The notes beneath the pieces are model-generated. The model had not been told where the DNA came from and ran no database searches. It worked only from the letters and a program-made list of their open reading frames with translations. Of a stretch of 64,000 nt of DNA, positions 27,848 to 37,005 are shown piece after piece. Origin of the DNA: an uncultured Proteiniphilum sp. (lineage in GTDB: Bacteria; Bacteroidota; Bacteroidia; Bacteroidales; Dysgonomonadaceae); assembly GCA_927407015.1 (NCBI GenBank), contig CAKMJT010000004.1:62001-126000 (forward strand). The letters are read 5' to 3'. The position numbers and the translations under genes were made by a program. The number at the start of each line of letters is the position of its first letter. Position 1 is the stretch's first letter.

Positions 27848-28741
27848 TCAAACACAATTAACTGAACGACAATCCTTAGTCAAAAAAAAAAGGTCGAGAA
27901 AAACAACCCTGCGGTGAATCCTTCTCCGGGCGTGCGAAACATATACCTTTCTGTCGCATTCGCCATCGCCAAAATCAATAGTCACCGGTTCAGCTTTTCC
28001 ACTCCAGGTAATCTCAATTACACCCTCCAGGTATTCTTTACAGGTGCGGGCCGCTTTCAGGGGCTCGATAATGGTATAGGAGTAAGATCGCCCGGCAGAT
28101 GAGGAAACCTGTGCAGATCCTGACAACAGGAAAACATCGTCTGCCAGTCCGTAAGTATCCATCCCTTCTATCCAATCGCGTGTGGTTGATTTGGTTTTGT
28201 CGATCACGATACCGTTGCGCGTGGTCAATGAAATGCTGACTTCTTCGGCAAAAGAAGGCGCGTTTTCGGTACCGGTATTTTCAACCGATTTGGTTCCGGT
28301 TACCGAAAAGCCCCCGATGTCGAAGTTGTTGAACTCAGCGAGGTATTCGGCGCCGGGATTACGCAGGGTATCAGTAATGGTAATGGTAATAATACCTGAA
28401 CGTGTAAATCCCCGCGGCCCTTCGCAACCTTCGCCAAAGTCAATGGTAATGGTTTTGGGGAAAGTGCCGTCATCGGGGCTGACGGTAACCGTGGCACATT
28501 CCGGTTCAAACGTTGCCGATTTCAGGGCTGACCCCTGTTGTTCCGAATAAGCTACCGCTTCGTTAATGCTTGCATCGAGCTCTTCTTCAATGTTTCCCGT
28601 CATCGCACTTTCATTAACCAGCGCCACGGTTTCAGTGCTTAGTTCTTCTTCCGACACGTTGTCCTGCTTGTTGCAGGCAGTTAAGGCAAACAACCCGGCC
28701 AGGATGATTGCACCCGTTAATTTGAAGTTTTTTGTTTTCAT
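27848..28741 (-). CDS. Hypothetical lipoprotein
   Basis: 297 aa; MKTKNFKLTGAIILAGLFALTACNKQDN; N-terminus resembles the upstream ORF. Confidence 0.65.
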   Translation of the reverse strand: MKTKNFKLTGAIILAGLFALTACNKQDNVSEEELSTETVALVNESAMTGNIEEELDASINEAVAYSEQQGSALKSATFEPECATVTVSPDDGTFPKTITIDFGEGCEGPRGFTRSGIITITITDTLRNPGAEYLAEFNNFDIGGFSVTGTKSVENTGTENAPSFAEEVSISLTTRNGIVIDKTKSTTRDWIEGMDTYGLADDVFLLSGSAQVSSSAGRSYSYTIIEPLKAARTCKEYLEGVIEITWSGKAEPVTIDFGDGECDRKVYVSHARRRIHRRVVFLDLFFLTKDCRSVNCV

Positions 28742-28770
28742 CTTTTTTCAATTTTAAATTAAACTATTTC

Positions 28771-29553
28771 TTATTCCTCTTCCACCTCGCCTGTTTCCAG
28801 ATTGGTAACATAACGGGTTCCGGAGATTTCGATAGTTGCTTCCCCGTTGCCGTTGAACGTGATGTTCCCCTCGTAGCTGAACGAACCGCGTCCGCTGCCG
28901 CCTGACATCGTGAAGTGAATGGTGCCATTGTCGATTTCCTTAGGTTCTTTTTCAACAGCTACATTGACAAGTTCGAATTGAATCGTGGCCTGGCGGTTTG
29001 CCTTGTTTCGGATTTTGGACTCGAACCCGCCGCTTCGCTGCCACGTTCCGTTAAACAGGTACATATCGGAAGTATATTCGATTTGAGTGATTTCAAAATC
29101 ACCGCTCACCGAGTGAGTGGAACCCAGGCGGGGTGCATCGAATTCACCGCTGTAGCTAAAGCTTACATCTAGCTTCACGGGGTTCCCCGATTCATCGCAC
29201 TCCAATGTGTAATTGTAGGTTTTGGTGTTATTATAGGTAATTACACCGGTGGCGGCAGTGACCATTGTTGTGTCAGCCGATTCGCCACAACTTAAACTTC
29301 GGTCACTAGCGCTGGCAGACATCAGGTTACTTTCATAACCAACCGCCTCATTGGCAAGTGTGGCAGTAGTTTCAATATCCGACGCGGCACCGGAGGTTCC
29401 GCCGGCCAGGGCTGAAGCCACCATTTCGGCCGTTTCCACTTCGGTAGCCGGTAAGTCCTCAGCTACCGTTTCGTCATCCTTATCACAGGAAGTAAAAACG
29501 AACATTCCTGAAAGGGTAATAATACCCGTCAATAAAAGATTTCTTGTTTTCAT
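28771..29553 (-). CDS. Hypothetical lipoprotein
   Basis: 260 aa; MKTRNLLLTGIITLSGMFVFTSCDKDDE. Confidence 0.7.
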   Translation of the reverse strand: MKTRNLLLTGIITLSGMFVFTSCDKDDETVAEDLPATEVETAEMVASALAGGTSGAASDIETTATLANEAVGYESNLMSASASDRSLSCGESADTTMVTAATGVITYNNTKTYNYTLECDESGNPVKLDVSFSYSGEFDAPRLGSTHSVSGDFEITQIEYTSDMYLFNGTWQRSGGFESKIRNKANRQATIQFELVNVAVEKEPKEIDNGTIHFTMSGGSGRGSFSYEGNITFNGNGEATIEISGTRYVTNLETGEVEEE

Positions 29554-29580
29554 TGTTGTAAAATTTTAAGTAAATAGTTA

Positions 29581-30003
29581 TTAAAAATTGTTTTCTTTTA
29601 AATGGACCAAGATGGTTTCCAGCCGGTTAATCCACTTTTCCTGAATGTCTTCCGCTTTTTTGATTTGTTCCAGCGTGAGAATGGCTTTTAGTTCATCGCT
29701 TCGCTTTTGGTTGATCGCGAGCAGTTCACCCGTATTTTCCATTGTCACACCATCCTTTTTCAGGTAGGGTTGACTTAACTTCGCGTATTTCAGATTAATC
29801 TGTAAGGATTTTTCTGCCTGAGCTTTATCCATGTCCAGTCTGTTTTCCATAACCATGGTAACTACTTGTGCACGGGTTTCCGGGCTCCTCCTGAACAGCT
29901 CACGAAAGCCATCTTGCCTGCCCGGCGCAAACGCAAAACTGCTGAACATAATTAGTATAAGCAGTGCTGCTGTTACTGTAAGTAAGTTTTTTATTCTCAT
30001 CAT
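29581..30003 (-). CDS. Small Spy-like secreted protein
   Basis: 140 aa, signal peptide, basic/helical, LTLEQIKKAEDIQEKW. Confidence 0.6.
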   Translation of the reverse strand: MMRIKNLLTVTAALLILIMFSSFAFAPGRQDGFRELFRRSPETRAQVVTMVMENRLDMDKAQAEKSLQINLKYAKLSQPYLKKDGVTMENTGELLAINQKRSDELKAILTLEQIKKAEDIQEKWINRLETILVHLKENNF

Positions 30004-30206
30004 AATATTTCATTTTTAAATTCGCTTCAAACTTACGCTCCCTGCATCGCGTTGCAAAAACTTTTCATCCAATGGCACATTCTTTTATACAAATAACCTG
30101 ACAGGTCAATAAGCGGCATGTTGATAATTTTGGTCATTGGTTGAAAATTAAATGACGTTGGTTTAACCGGTTTGTTCTGAATTGCCTAATTTTGTAAAAT
30201 TGTGGT

Positions 30207-31307
30207 ATGAAGAAAATACTTGTACATATCAGCGTTTGGTTAATCCTGACTTATTTCCTGTATATTTCCTTCGCGTTGTTTTTGCCCTGGGCAATGGCAA
30301 TAGCCAGGGCGATTGCCGGAATTTCGCTGTTTGCCGGTATGTTCTATATTTCTGGGTGGGTGCTGGCCTCCCATTTTTTGGTCAGACGTAAAAAGTATGT
30401 GTTGTTCATTCTGTCTTCCATTTTGTTGTGTATTGTGTTTTCCGTGATACGGGTCAAGTTACTGGGCTTGTTCCCTGAGTCTGTCCCGGCCTTTACCGGC
30501 CGATTTCCAAGCGAATTTTTAGAATTGAAAAGGGACTTGAACCCGGGCTATAATCCTGATTTGCTCAACCGTTTAAAACCAGGCAGGGCTGCCTATTTAC
30601 CCGGATTTATGATGAACGTGGTCATCCTGTTCATCGCAACCTTGTTCAGGCTGTACGAAAATGAGGCGAAGAAAGAGCAGGAGAGCCGTGAGAAGCTGCA
30701 ACGCAGTCAGGAAGCCCAAATCCTGTACCTAAAATCGCAGGTCAACCCGCATTTTCTTTTTAATACCCTGAACAACCTGTACGGGCTGACCTGGTCCAAA
30801 TCCGACCTGGCTCCGCAGATGGTACTGGAGCTCTCGAACACGATGCGATACCTGATTTATGAGACCGAGCAAAAATTAGTGCCGGTGGAAAAAGAACTGG
30901 ATTTTATCCGGAATTATCTCGACCTGGGAAAAAAGCGGATCTCTTATCCTGAAAATATTCGCTTTTCGGTTAATGTAACCAGGCAAACAGGTTTTATTCC
31001 GCCTCTGCTGTTGCTCCCTTTCGTGGAAAACTGCTTTAAACACGGGACCATTGGCCGGGAAGATGAAGGATGGATAGAAGTGGATATTTGGGATGAAAAG
31101 GGGCGTTTCTTTTTTGTTTGTAAAAACAGTTACCGGGAAGATAAAAAAGCCGGGAAAATGAAGGGGTCAGGGCTCGGACTGGCAAATGTAAAAAAACGGC
31201 TGGAACTGATTTTCGGGGAAAATTATGAACTTGAAATCGTGAAACAGGAAGAGGTGTACATGGTGTCGCTCAGGTTTTCGATTTTTTCAAAAAAAGAAGA
31301 GTTGTAA
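30207..31307 (+). CDS. LytS-like sensor histidine kinase
   Basis: TM N-terminus; LKSQVNPHFLFNTLNNLYGLTWSKSDLAPQMVLELSNTMRYLIYE; PFVENCFKHG; GSGLGLANVKKRLELIFGENYEL. Confidence 0.93.
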   Translation: MKKILVHISVWLILTYFLYISFALFLPWAMAIARAIAGISLFAGMFYISGWVLASHFLVRRKKYVLFILSSILLCIVFSVIRVKLLGLFPESVPAFTGRFPSEFLELKRDLNPGYNPDLLNRLKPGRAAYLPGFMMNVVILFIATLFRLYENEAKKEQESREKLQRSQEAQILYLKSQVNPHFLFNTLNNLYGLTWSKSDLAPQMVLELSNTMRYLIYETEQKLVPVEKELDFIRNYLDLGKKRISYPENIRFSVNVTRQTGFIPPLLLLPFVENCFKHGTIGREDEGWIEVDIWDEKGRFFFVCKNSYREDKKAGKMKGSGLGLANVKKRLELIFGENYELEIVKQEEVYMVSLRFSIFSKKEEL

Positions 31308-32041
31308 TGGAAAGGATTAAATGTATTGTGGTGGATGATGAGCCGATTGCCCGCCAATATTTAAGCGATTATGTTGCAAAAATGCCACAACTTGAGCTAC
31401 TGGCTGTTTTTAGCAGTGCAAAGGACACCTGGGAAATTATTGAGACAGGGGCAGCCGAACTGGTTTTTCTGGATATTCAAATGCCGGGACTGACTGGAAT
31501 TGAATTTATCCGCACCCTTCAAAAAAAACCGGCGGTTATCCTTACCACGGCTTATTCTGAGTATGCCATCGAAGGTTACGAGCTGGATGTTCGCGATTAC
31601 CTGCTAAAACCCATTTCTTTTGAACGGTTTGCCAGGGCAGTGAACAAAGTTGCCGATCACCTGAAAATACAAGCAGACAATATCAGTTCCGGTAGGTCGC
31701 CATCGGATGAAAACGAGACCATCCCCCGCGATTTCATTTTTGTTAAATCGGGCTACAAGTCCGTGAAGTTGAATATCAGCGATATTCTGTACGTGGAAGG
31801 CATGAAAGAATACGTTTTAATCCACACGAAAGACAAGAAATTTGCTAAACTTGACCGGATGAAGAATGTGGAAAACCTTTTAAAGAGGCAGGGGTTTATC
31901 CGGGTGCACAAATCATACCTTGTTTCGGTAAAAAACATTGAAAGTGTTTTTGGAAACACACTTGAAATTAACGGTAAGCAATTACCTGTCGGACGGAGCT
32001 ACAAAGATGAAATAAACAAGATCCTGGGAACAAATGTATAA
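31307..32041 (+). CDS. LytTR-family response regulator
   Basis: CIVVDDEPIARQYL...ELVFLDIQMPGLTGIEF...LTTAYSEYAIEGYELDVRDYLLKP...LytTR domain FIRVHKSYLVSVKNI; TAATG overlap with the HK. Confidence 0.95.
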   Translation: MERIKCIVVDDEPIARQYLSDYVAKMPQLELLAVFSSAKDTWEIIETGAAELVFLDIQMPGLTGIEFIRTLQKKPAVILTTAYSEYAIEGYELDVRDYLLKPISFERFARAVNKVADHLKIQADNISSGRSPSDENETIPRDFIFVKSGYKSVKLNISDILYVEGMKEYVLIHTKDKKFAKLDRMKNVENLLKRQGFIRVHKSYLVSVKNIESVFGNTLEINGKQLPVGRSYKDEINKILGTNV

Positions 32042-32140
32042 AGCACTGGAACAGAAGCATGAGAGATGAAGGTTTAAACGTGTAGGCTCTCCTCATTGAA
32101 TAACATAGCCCTGAAAGTACTACAGATTCTTTTGGGGTTT

Positions 32141-32854
32141 TTACTTTCCTTCAATGATTGCCATAAACTGTTTCCGATAGGTCTCCCCTACCGGTATCTG
32201 CTTCTTGCCAATGGTAATTCTGTTCTTATTGACGCTGTCGATCTTGTTTCTGTGAATGATATAAGAACGATGCACACGCATAAAGCGATCGGCGGGCAGC
32301 TCTTCTTCGAGCGATTTGAGGCTCATCAATGATAAGATGGGCTTGGGATCATGCTCCGTGTATATTTTCACATAATCCTTCAATCCCTCCATATACAAGA
32401 CGTCATCATACAAAATGTGAACGAGTTTATATTCCGATCTCACGAAGAAACCTACATTCTCCCCTGTCTTTTCGCCATTCGGTTTAGCCTCAATCATTTC
32501 GAACCAGTCTAAAGCCTTGCGGGCGGCTGTGAGAAACTCATCAAACGAAAAAGGCTTCAGTAGATAATCGAGGGCGCTCACCTTATATCCTTCCAGGGCA
32601 TAATCACTGAAAGCAGTGGTGAAGATGACCCGCGTATGATGACTGATGGTACGGGCGAAATCCATGCCATTGACTTCGGGCATCTGTATATCCAGAAAAA
32701 GCAGATCGACCTTGTTCTCGCCTATGTGTCTCATCGCCGATAGTGCATTGCTGTATTTGCCTGTAAGCCTGAGAAAAGATGTTTTCTGCACGTACGACTC
32801 CAAAAGAGACAGAGCCAACGGCTCATCATCCACGATCCAGCAGTTCAGTATCAT
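32141..32854 (-). CDS. LytTR-family response regulator
   Basis: MILNCWIVDDEPLALSLLESYVQ...LLFLDIQMPEVNGMDFA...TTAFSDYALEGYKVSALDYLLKPFSF...FMRVHRSYIIHRNKID. Confidence 0.95.
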   Translation of the reverse strand: MILNCWIVDDEPLALSLLESYVQKTSFLRLTGKYSNALSAMRHIGENKVDLLFLDIQMPEVNGMDFARTISHHTRVIFTTAFSDYALEGYKVSALDYLLKPFSFDEFLTAARKALDWFEMIEAKPNGEKTGENVGFFVRSEYKLVHILYDDVLYMEGLKDYVKIYTEHDPKPILSLMSLKSLEEELPADRFMRVHRSYIIHRNKIDSVNKNRITIGKKQIPVGETYRKQFMAIIEGK

Positions 32855-33929
32855 CCTGTTGTTTTTTTGTATCAATGATAAGCACGGTGGAGTAGACATC
32901 GTCCTCAATGGTCGTGTGCAACAGGTAGCTGTCCGGATAAAGCAGCTCCAGCCTTTTTTTCACCAGCTCCAGTCCTATGCCGCTGCCACTTTTATCGTCA
33001 TCCGATTTGGGAAAATAGCTGTTTCTACAGACAAACTCAACCTTGCCATCGGGATGTTCTTTCAACGAGATGTCAATAAACGATGGTTTATCGCCGCTGA
33101 CACCATGCTTGAATGCATTTTCGATCAAAGATATGAAAATAAGCGGAGAAATGAGTGTATTTCCCGTCCGGGAATAGGAGAAATCGGTGGTGAGCTTCAC
33201 ATGATCCGCCAGCCGTATGCGCATCAGTTCGATGTAGTTTTTCATGAATTCCGCTTCCTGACGCAACGGTACATAGGACTGATTATTATCATACAACAGG
33301 TGTCGCAACATTTTACTTAATTCCACCACTGCCTGTTGCGCCTTTGGAGGGTTAAACTCAATAAGGGCATAGATATTGTTGAGCGTATTGAGCAAAAAAT
33401 GCGGATTGATCTGGTTTTTCAGGTTCTGCAGTTCCGCTTCCGATTTTGCTTTTGCCAACTCCTTGCGCTCATTGTCCACCTCAAACCACCGTACCGTCAT
33501 TTTCAGAGCCACACTCAATCCCATCATTAAAAAGAGGGAGGTGGAATTACGGACAATAAACAACCAGGGGAAGAAATTGGGATGTCTGCCACGCCATCTG
33601 GGCCTCAATTCTGGGAGGAGATACTCAAGAAGTCCCCTGCTGTAATGCATCAGAAAAGAAACAGCGATGATGAGCAACAGATTGGAGAGGATAAAGGTAC
33701 GGGTTTTCCCCTTGTGTAATAAGCTGTCGATCAGCAAAAAATAATTCAGATAGAATACCAGCATAAACCCGACCATCTCAGGAATGGAGCGTAAAAACGG
33801 ACGCCAGGTAAACACACGCTCAGAATCCATAAAAAAGTAAGGGAGAATAAAAATTACTCCCCATAACAGCAGGTGGACAAATATATTGTTCCAGCTATTT
33901 CTCGGTTTTGGCTTCAATGTATGACCCAT
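32826..33929 (-). CDS. LytS-like sensor histidine kinase
   Basis: LKNQINPHFLLNTLNNIYALIEF...MLRHLLYDNNQSYVPL...SLIENAFKHGVSG...GSGIGLELVKKRLELLYPDSYLL. Confidence 0.93.
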   Translation of the reverse strand: MGHTLKPKPRNSWNNIFVHLLLWGVIFILPYFFMDSERVFTWRPFLRSIPEMVGFMLVFYLNYFLLIDSLLHKGKTRTFILSNLLLIIAVSFLMHYSRGLLEYLLPELRPRWRGRHPNFFPWLFIVRNSTSLFLMMGLSVALKMTVRWFEVDNERKELAKAKSEAELQNLKNQINPHFLLNTLNNIYALIEFNPPKAQQAVVELSKMLRHLLYDNNQSYVPLRQEAEFMKNYIELMRIRLADHVKLTTDFSYSRTGNTLISPLIFISLIENAFKHGVSGDKPSFIDISLKEHPDGKVEFVCRNSYFPKSDDDKSGSGIGLELVKKRLELLYPDSYLLHTTIEDDVYSTVLIIDTKKQQDDTELLDRG

Positions 33930-33943
33930 TGTGGCATTGTGAT

Positions 33944-36742
33944 TTAGTCGTTATGATCTCTTCCGGGGCCTCCGTGAAATCTTCCGGGACCTCTCTCTTG
34001 CATCATATCACTTTGTGTGGCACCCCCTTTAAAGATATTAAACCGATAGATGAAATGCACCATAAAATAACTTGTGAGTGTGTTTGTCGTTGTATCACGA
34101 ATATAGTTGGATGTCACACTCCTGCTGATGTTGCTTCGTTGTTGCAGGATATCATATATCTTAAAACGAATGGTGCCGTTCTTTTGTTTAAACAACGTTT
34201 TCTGAAGGGAAGCGTTCCACAACCATTCGTTTTGTTCAAAACCATCGGCATAGCCAGAGTTGGTGGAGTAGTTAACATCACTTTCCAGGGTCAGATCCCA
34301 TGGCAGATAAACAGCGGTTCTCGCATTGCCGCCATAATTGAGGTAGTTCTGATTCTGCTGCCCCTTAATGCTGTTGGTCACGTTGTTGTAGTTCACATTG
34401 CCCCGGATACCCAAGTCGAAAAGATCAGAACGGTAGTTCAAACCCAGCACCTCCGTCAAAGATACTCTTTTGTTGGTATTCATCTCGTTGTTCGAGAAGC
34501 CGTTTGTATGATTATAACCGGCGAAAGACATAGACGAAACAGAGAACTTGATATTTTTCAAAGGTATATTGAACATGATACGTCCGTTCGCGTTCCAGTT
34601 TCCTGCAACGTTCCTGTAGGTTGTCTCCTTGCGGCCGGTGGAAACATCTGTAAAGGTGGATGACACAATATCATTGGTCATATAACCGGCGTTGACAAAC
34701 GCTGCAAACGAGCTGGCTTTTTCCGGATTTGACTTCTGGTAACGAATGTTGAAACGATGTTCAAACGACGGGTTCAAATCGGGATTCCCATAGCTGATAT
34801 TCAATGGGTTTGACACGTCCACTACCGGAGAAAGTTGTGATACCGAAGGCTGTTCAGTATTTCCGAAGTAACGGATCCTGAGGTTGTGGGTACGACTCCA
34901 ACGATAGTTGAGTTGTGCCATGGGCGCATAGTTGATTACATCCTGCTTTCCGTCATAAATCATATCCGATCCGATGAATGTTTTGCTGCGCGATGAAGAG
35001 GGTTGCATGGAGAAACCGATCATGTAATCATACTTCTCTCTTACCGATTTGAAATTGACCTCCAGCTCCTGTCTCACAAAATTGTTTTCAAGACGTTTGC
35101 TGTAGAGCGAGTCAAGTACCGTATAATTACCTGACTCATCGCGGGAACGGGTATCTTTGTCCGATTCCGACATATTCTGACTGTATTGATAAGCCAGTTG
35201 AATGAAATTGTCCTTTCCTATCGGTTCCACATAGGAGAGATAACCGCGCCACGACCGGTTGTTGCCGGCGTTGGTGAAACGCTGGTCGATTAGATCATCG
35301 GAGCGGGTTCCGTTGTAATAGGTGCCGGAAACACTTGTCCCATTGTTGTCGGAATCCCCTGTCTGTCCTCTCAGCTGCACACTCAATATCCTGCCCTCTT
35401 TACCCAACTCACGACTTGCATCGAGATTGAATGATATATCCTTACCCTGTCCTTCAGAAAAATAGTCCGACGCACCATAATTAATGGTATCACCGGTCAT
35501 TTCACTGGAGGTGAAAAAGTCACCCGTTTCATTGCGTCTGTTGTCGTAAAAAGATACCCTTGGGCGGAAAATAACCCTTGTGATGGAATCGGGTTCCCAT
35601 TCCAGTCTGAGATCCATATTGAAATTCTGACTTTTGCTGTTCACACTATTGCTCTCTTGCTCCAGCGTATTACCGGCACTGAGAATGTTCTGGGTAAATA
35701 CATCCGACAGGATATTATTATCAGTATATCCATAACGGATGTTGCCTCCTAATTTTAATTCAGGCGTGAACTGCTTGCTGAAATTCCCCCCCGCATTGGC
35801 CGAAGTGGAAATACCGTTACTACCGCCAAACATCCCTCCACGACCACCGCGACCGCCCATGCCGCTGAACATGGAAGATGCCAGATCCGAAAAACCGGCA
35901 TTATTCGTATTATTGATTCCCCCGATAAAGGTGTACTGATCCTTGTCTTTCATGTAATTGACCATTGCGTTGCCCTCGAAGCGCTCCTCGCTTCCATAAC
36001 CTGCAAATGCATTACCGAAAAGCCCCTCTTTCATGCCGGGACGAACAGTCAGGTTGATCACGTTCTCCTCCTCCCCATCGTCGAATCCGGTCATCTGCGC
36101 CTGTTCCGACCTTCTTTCCAGCACCTGGAGCTTATCGACCATCTTGGCCGGGAGATTCTTTGATGCCACTTTCGGGTCGTCACTGAAAAACTCTTCCCCA
36201 TCGACCAGTATCTTGTTGATTTCCTTCCCATTGACGGTAATCTTTCCTTCACTGTCTATTTCCACGCCGGGCATTTTCTTCAACAGATCTTCTACCACAG
36301 CACTCTCTGTAACCTTGTAGGAATCGGCATTATACTCCAACGTGTCACCTTTAACAACGATTTCGGGCGCCTTGGCGGTTACGACAGTCTCCGACAGCAG
36401 GATATTGTCGTTGCTCAGAATAATATTTTTCAGTTGCACGCCCGGTCGGGATGAAGTTACCTGCACATCCTGATATACATCATTATAGCCAACGAATGAA
36501 ATATGTACGATGTATGATCCGTATCTCACCGGAATCGTGAACACTCCCTCTTCATCGGACGCTTTCCCGGTTACAAAAGTGCTGTCACCCTGTTTCAATA
36601 TACGCACGTTGGCCTGCGGAACAGGTTCCTCCGTCTCTTTATCAATCAATCTTCCGGTGATGCTGCCGCCGGATTGTGCCTGTGCCATCATTGACAATGT
36701 GGCAAACAGGAAGGAAATCATTAAAAAACAAACTTTCCTCAT
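33944..36742 (-). CDS. Outer-membrane beta-barrel / TonB-dependent-receptor-like protein with carboxypeptidase-regulatory-like N-terminal domain
   Basis: GSITGRLIDKETEEPVPQANVRIL...VVEDLLKKMPGVEIDSEGKITVNGKEINKILVDGEEFFSDDPKVA...; Gly/Arg-rich insert GMGGRGGRGGMFGG; start set at MRKVCFLM. Confidence 0.88.
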   Translation of the reverse strand: MRKVCFLMISFLFATLSMMAQAQSGGSITGRLIDKETEEPVPQANVRILKQGDSTFVTGKASDEEGVFTIPVRYGSYIVHISFVGYNDVYQDVQVTSSRPGVQLKNIILSNDNILLSETVVTAKAPEIVVKGDTLEYNADSYKVTESAVVEDLLKKMPGVEIDSEGKITVNGKEINKILVDGEEFFSDDPKVASKNLPAKMVDKLQVLERRSEQAQMTGFDDGEEENVINLTVRPGMKEGLFGNAFAGYGSEERFEGNAMVNYMKDKDQYTFIGGINNTNNAGFSDLASSMFSGMGGRGGRGGMFGGSNGISTSANAGGNFSKQFTPELKLGGNIRYGYTDNNILSDVFTQNILSAGNTLEQESNSVNSKSQNFNMDLRLEWEPDSITRVIFRPRVSFYDNRRNETGDFFTSSEMTGDTINYGASDYFSEGQGKDISFNLDASRELGKEGRILSVQLRGQTGDSDNNGTSVSGTYYNGTRSDDLIDQRFTNAGNNRSWRGYLSYVEPIGKDNFIQLAYQYSQNMSESDKDTRSRDESGNYTVLDSLYSKRLENNFVRQELEVNFKSVREKYDYMIGFSMQPSSSRSKTFIGSDMIYDGKQDVINYAPMAQLNYRWSRTHNLRIRYFGNTEQPSVSQLSPVVDVSNPLNISYGNPDLNPSFEHRFNIRYQKSNPEKASSFAAFVNAGYMTNDIVSSTFTDVSTGRKETTYRNVAGNWNANGRIMFNIPLKNIKFSVSSMSFAGYNHTNGFSNNEMNTNKRVSLTEVLGLNYRSDLFDLGIRGNVNYNNVTNSIKGQQNQNYLNYGGNARTAVYLPWDLTLESDVNYSTNSGYADGFEQNEWLWNASLQKTLFKQKNGTIRFKIYDILQQRSNISRSVTSNYIRDTTTNTLTSYFMVHFIYRFNIFKGGATQSDMMQERGPGRFHGGPGRDHND

Positions 36743-37005
36743 AATGATGTTGTCTTTGCGAAAACTCAATGAACTGATTTGAATTAGTTTACAAAAATAG
36801 AAGCTATGCGTATATCCGGCAAAAGAAATAGACAAACTACAAGATTTCATCGACCAATGAAGGCTTTCACACAATCAACCCGATTCAGAAAGAGAATAAA
36901 AAAGCCATTCTGCTTTATTGTTGGCAAATTATTTTTAATTTTGCACGCGATTCCATTGACAAATAAGATTTTCGATATTCATTCAGCAAATAAATCCATC
37001 CATTT

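Noticed and set aside
33908-34663. 251-aa plus-strand ORF antisense to the OM barrel gene
   Set aside because: Shadow ORF inside a well-supported beta-barrel gene.
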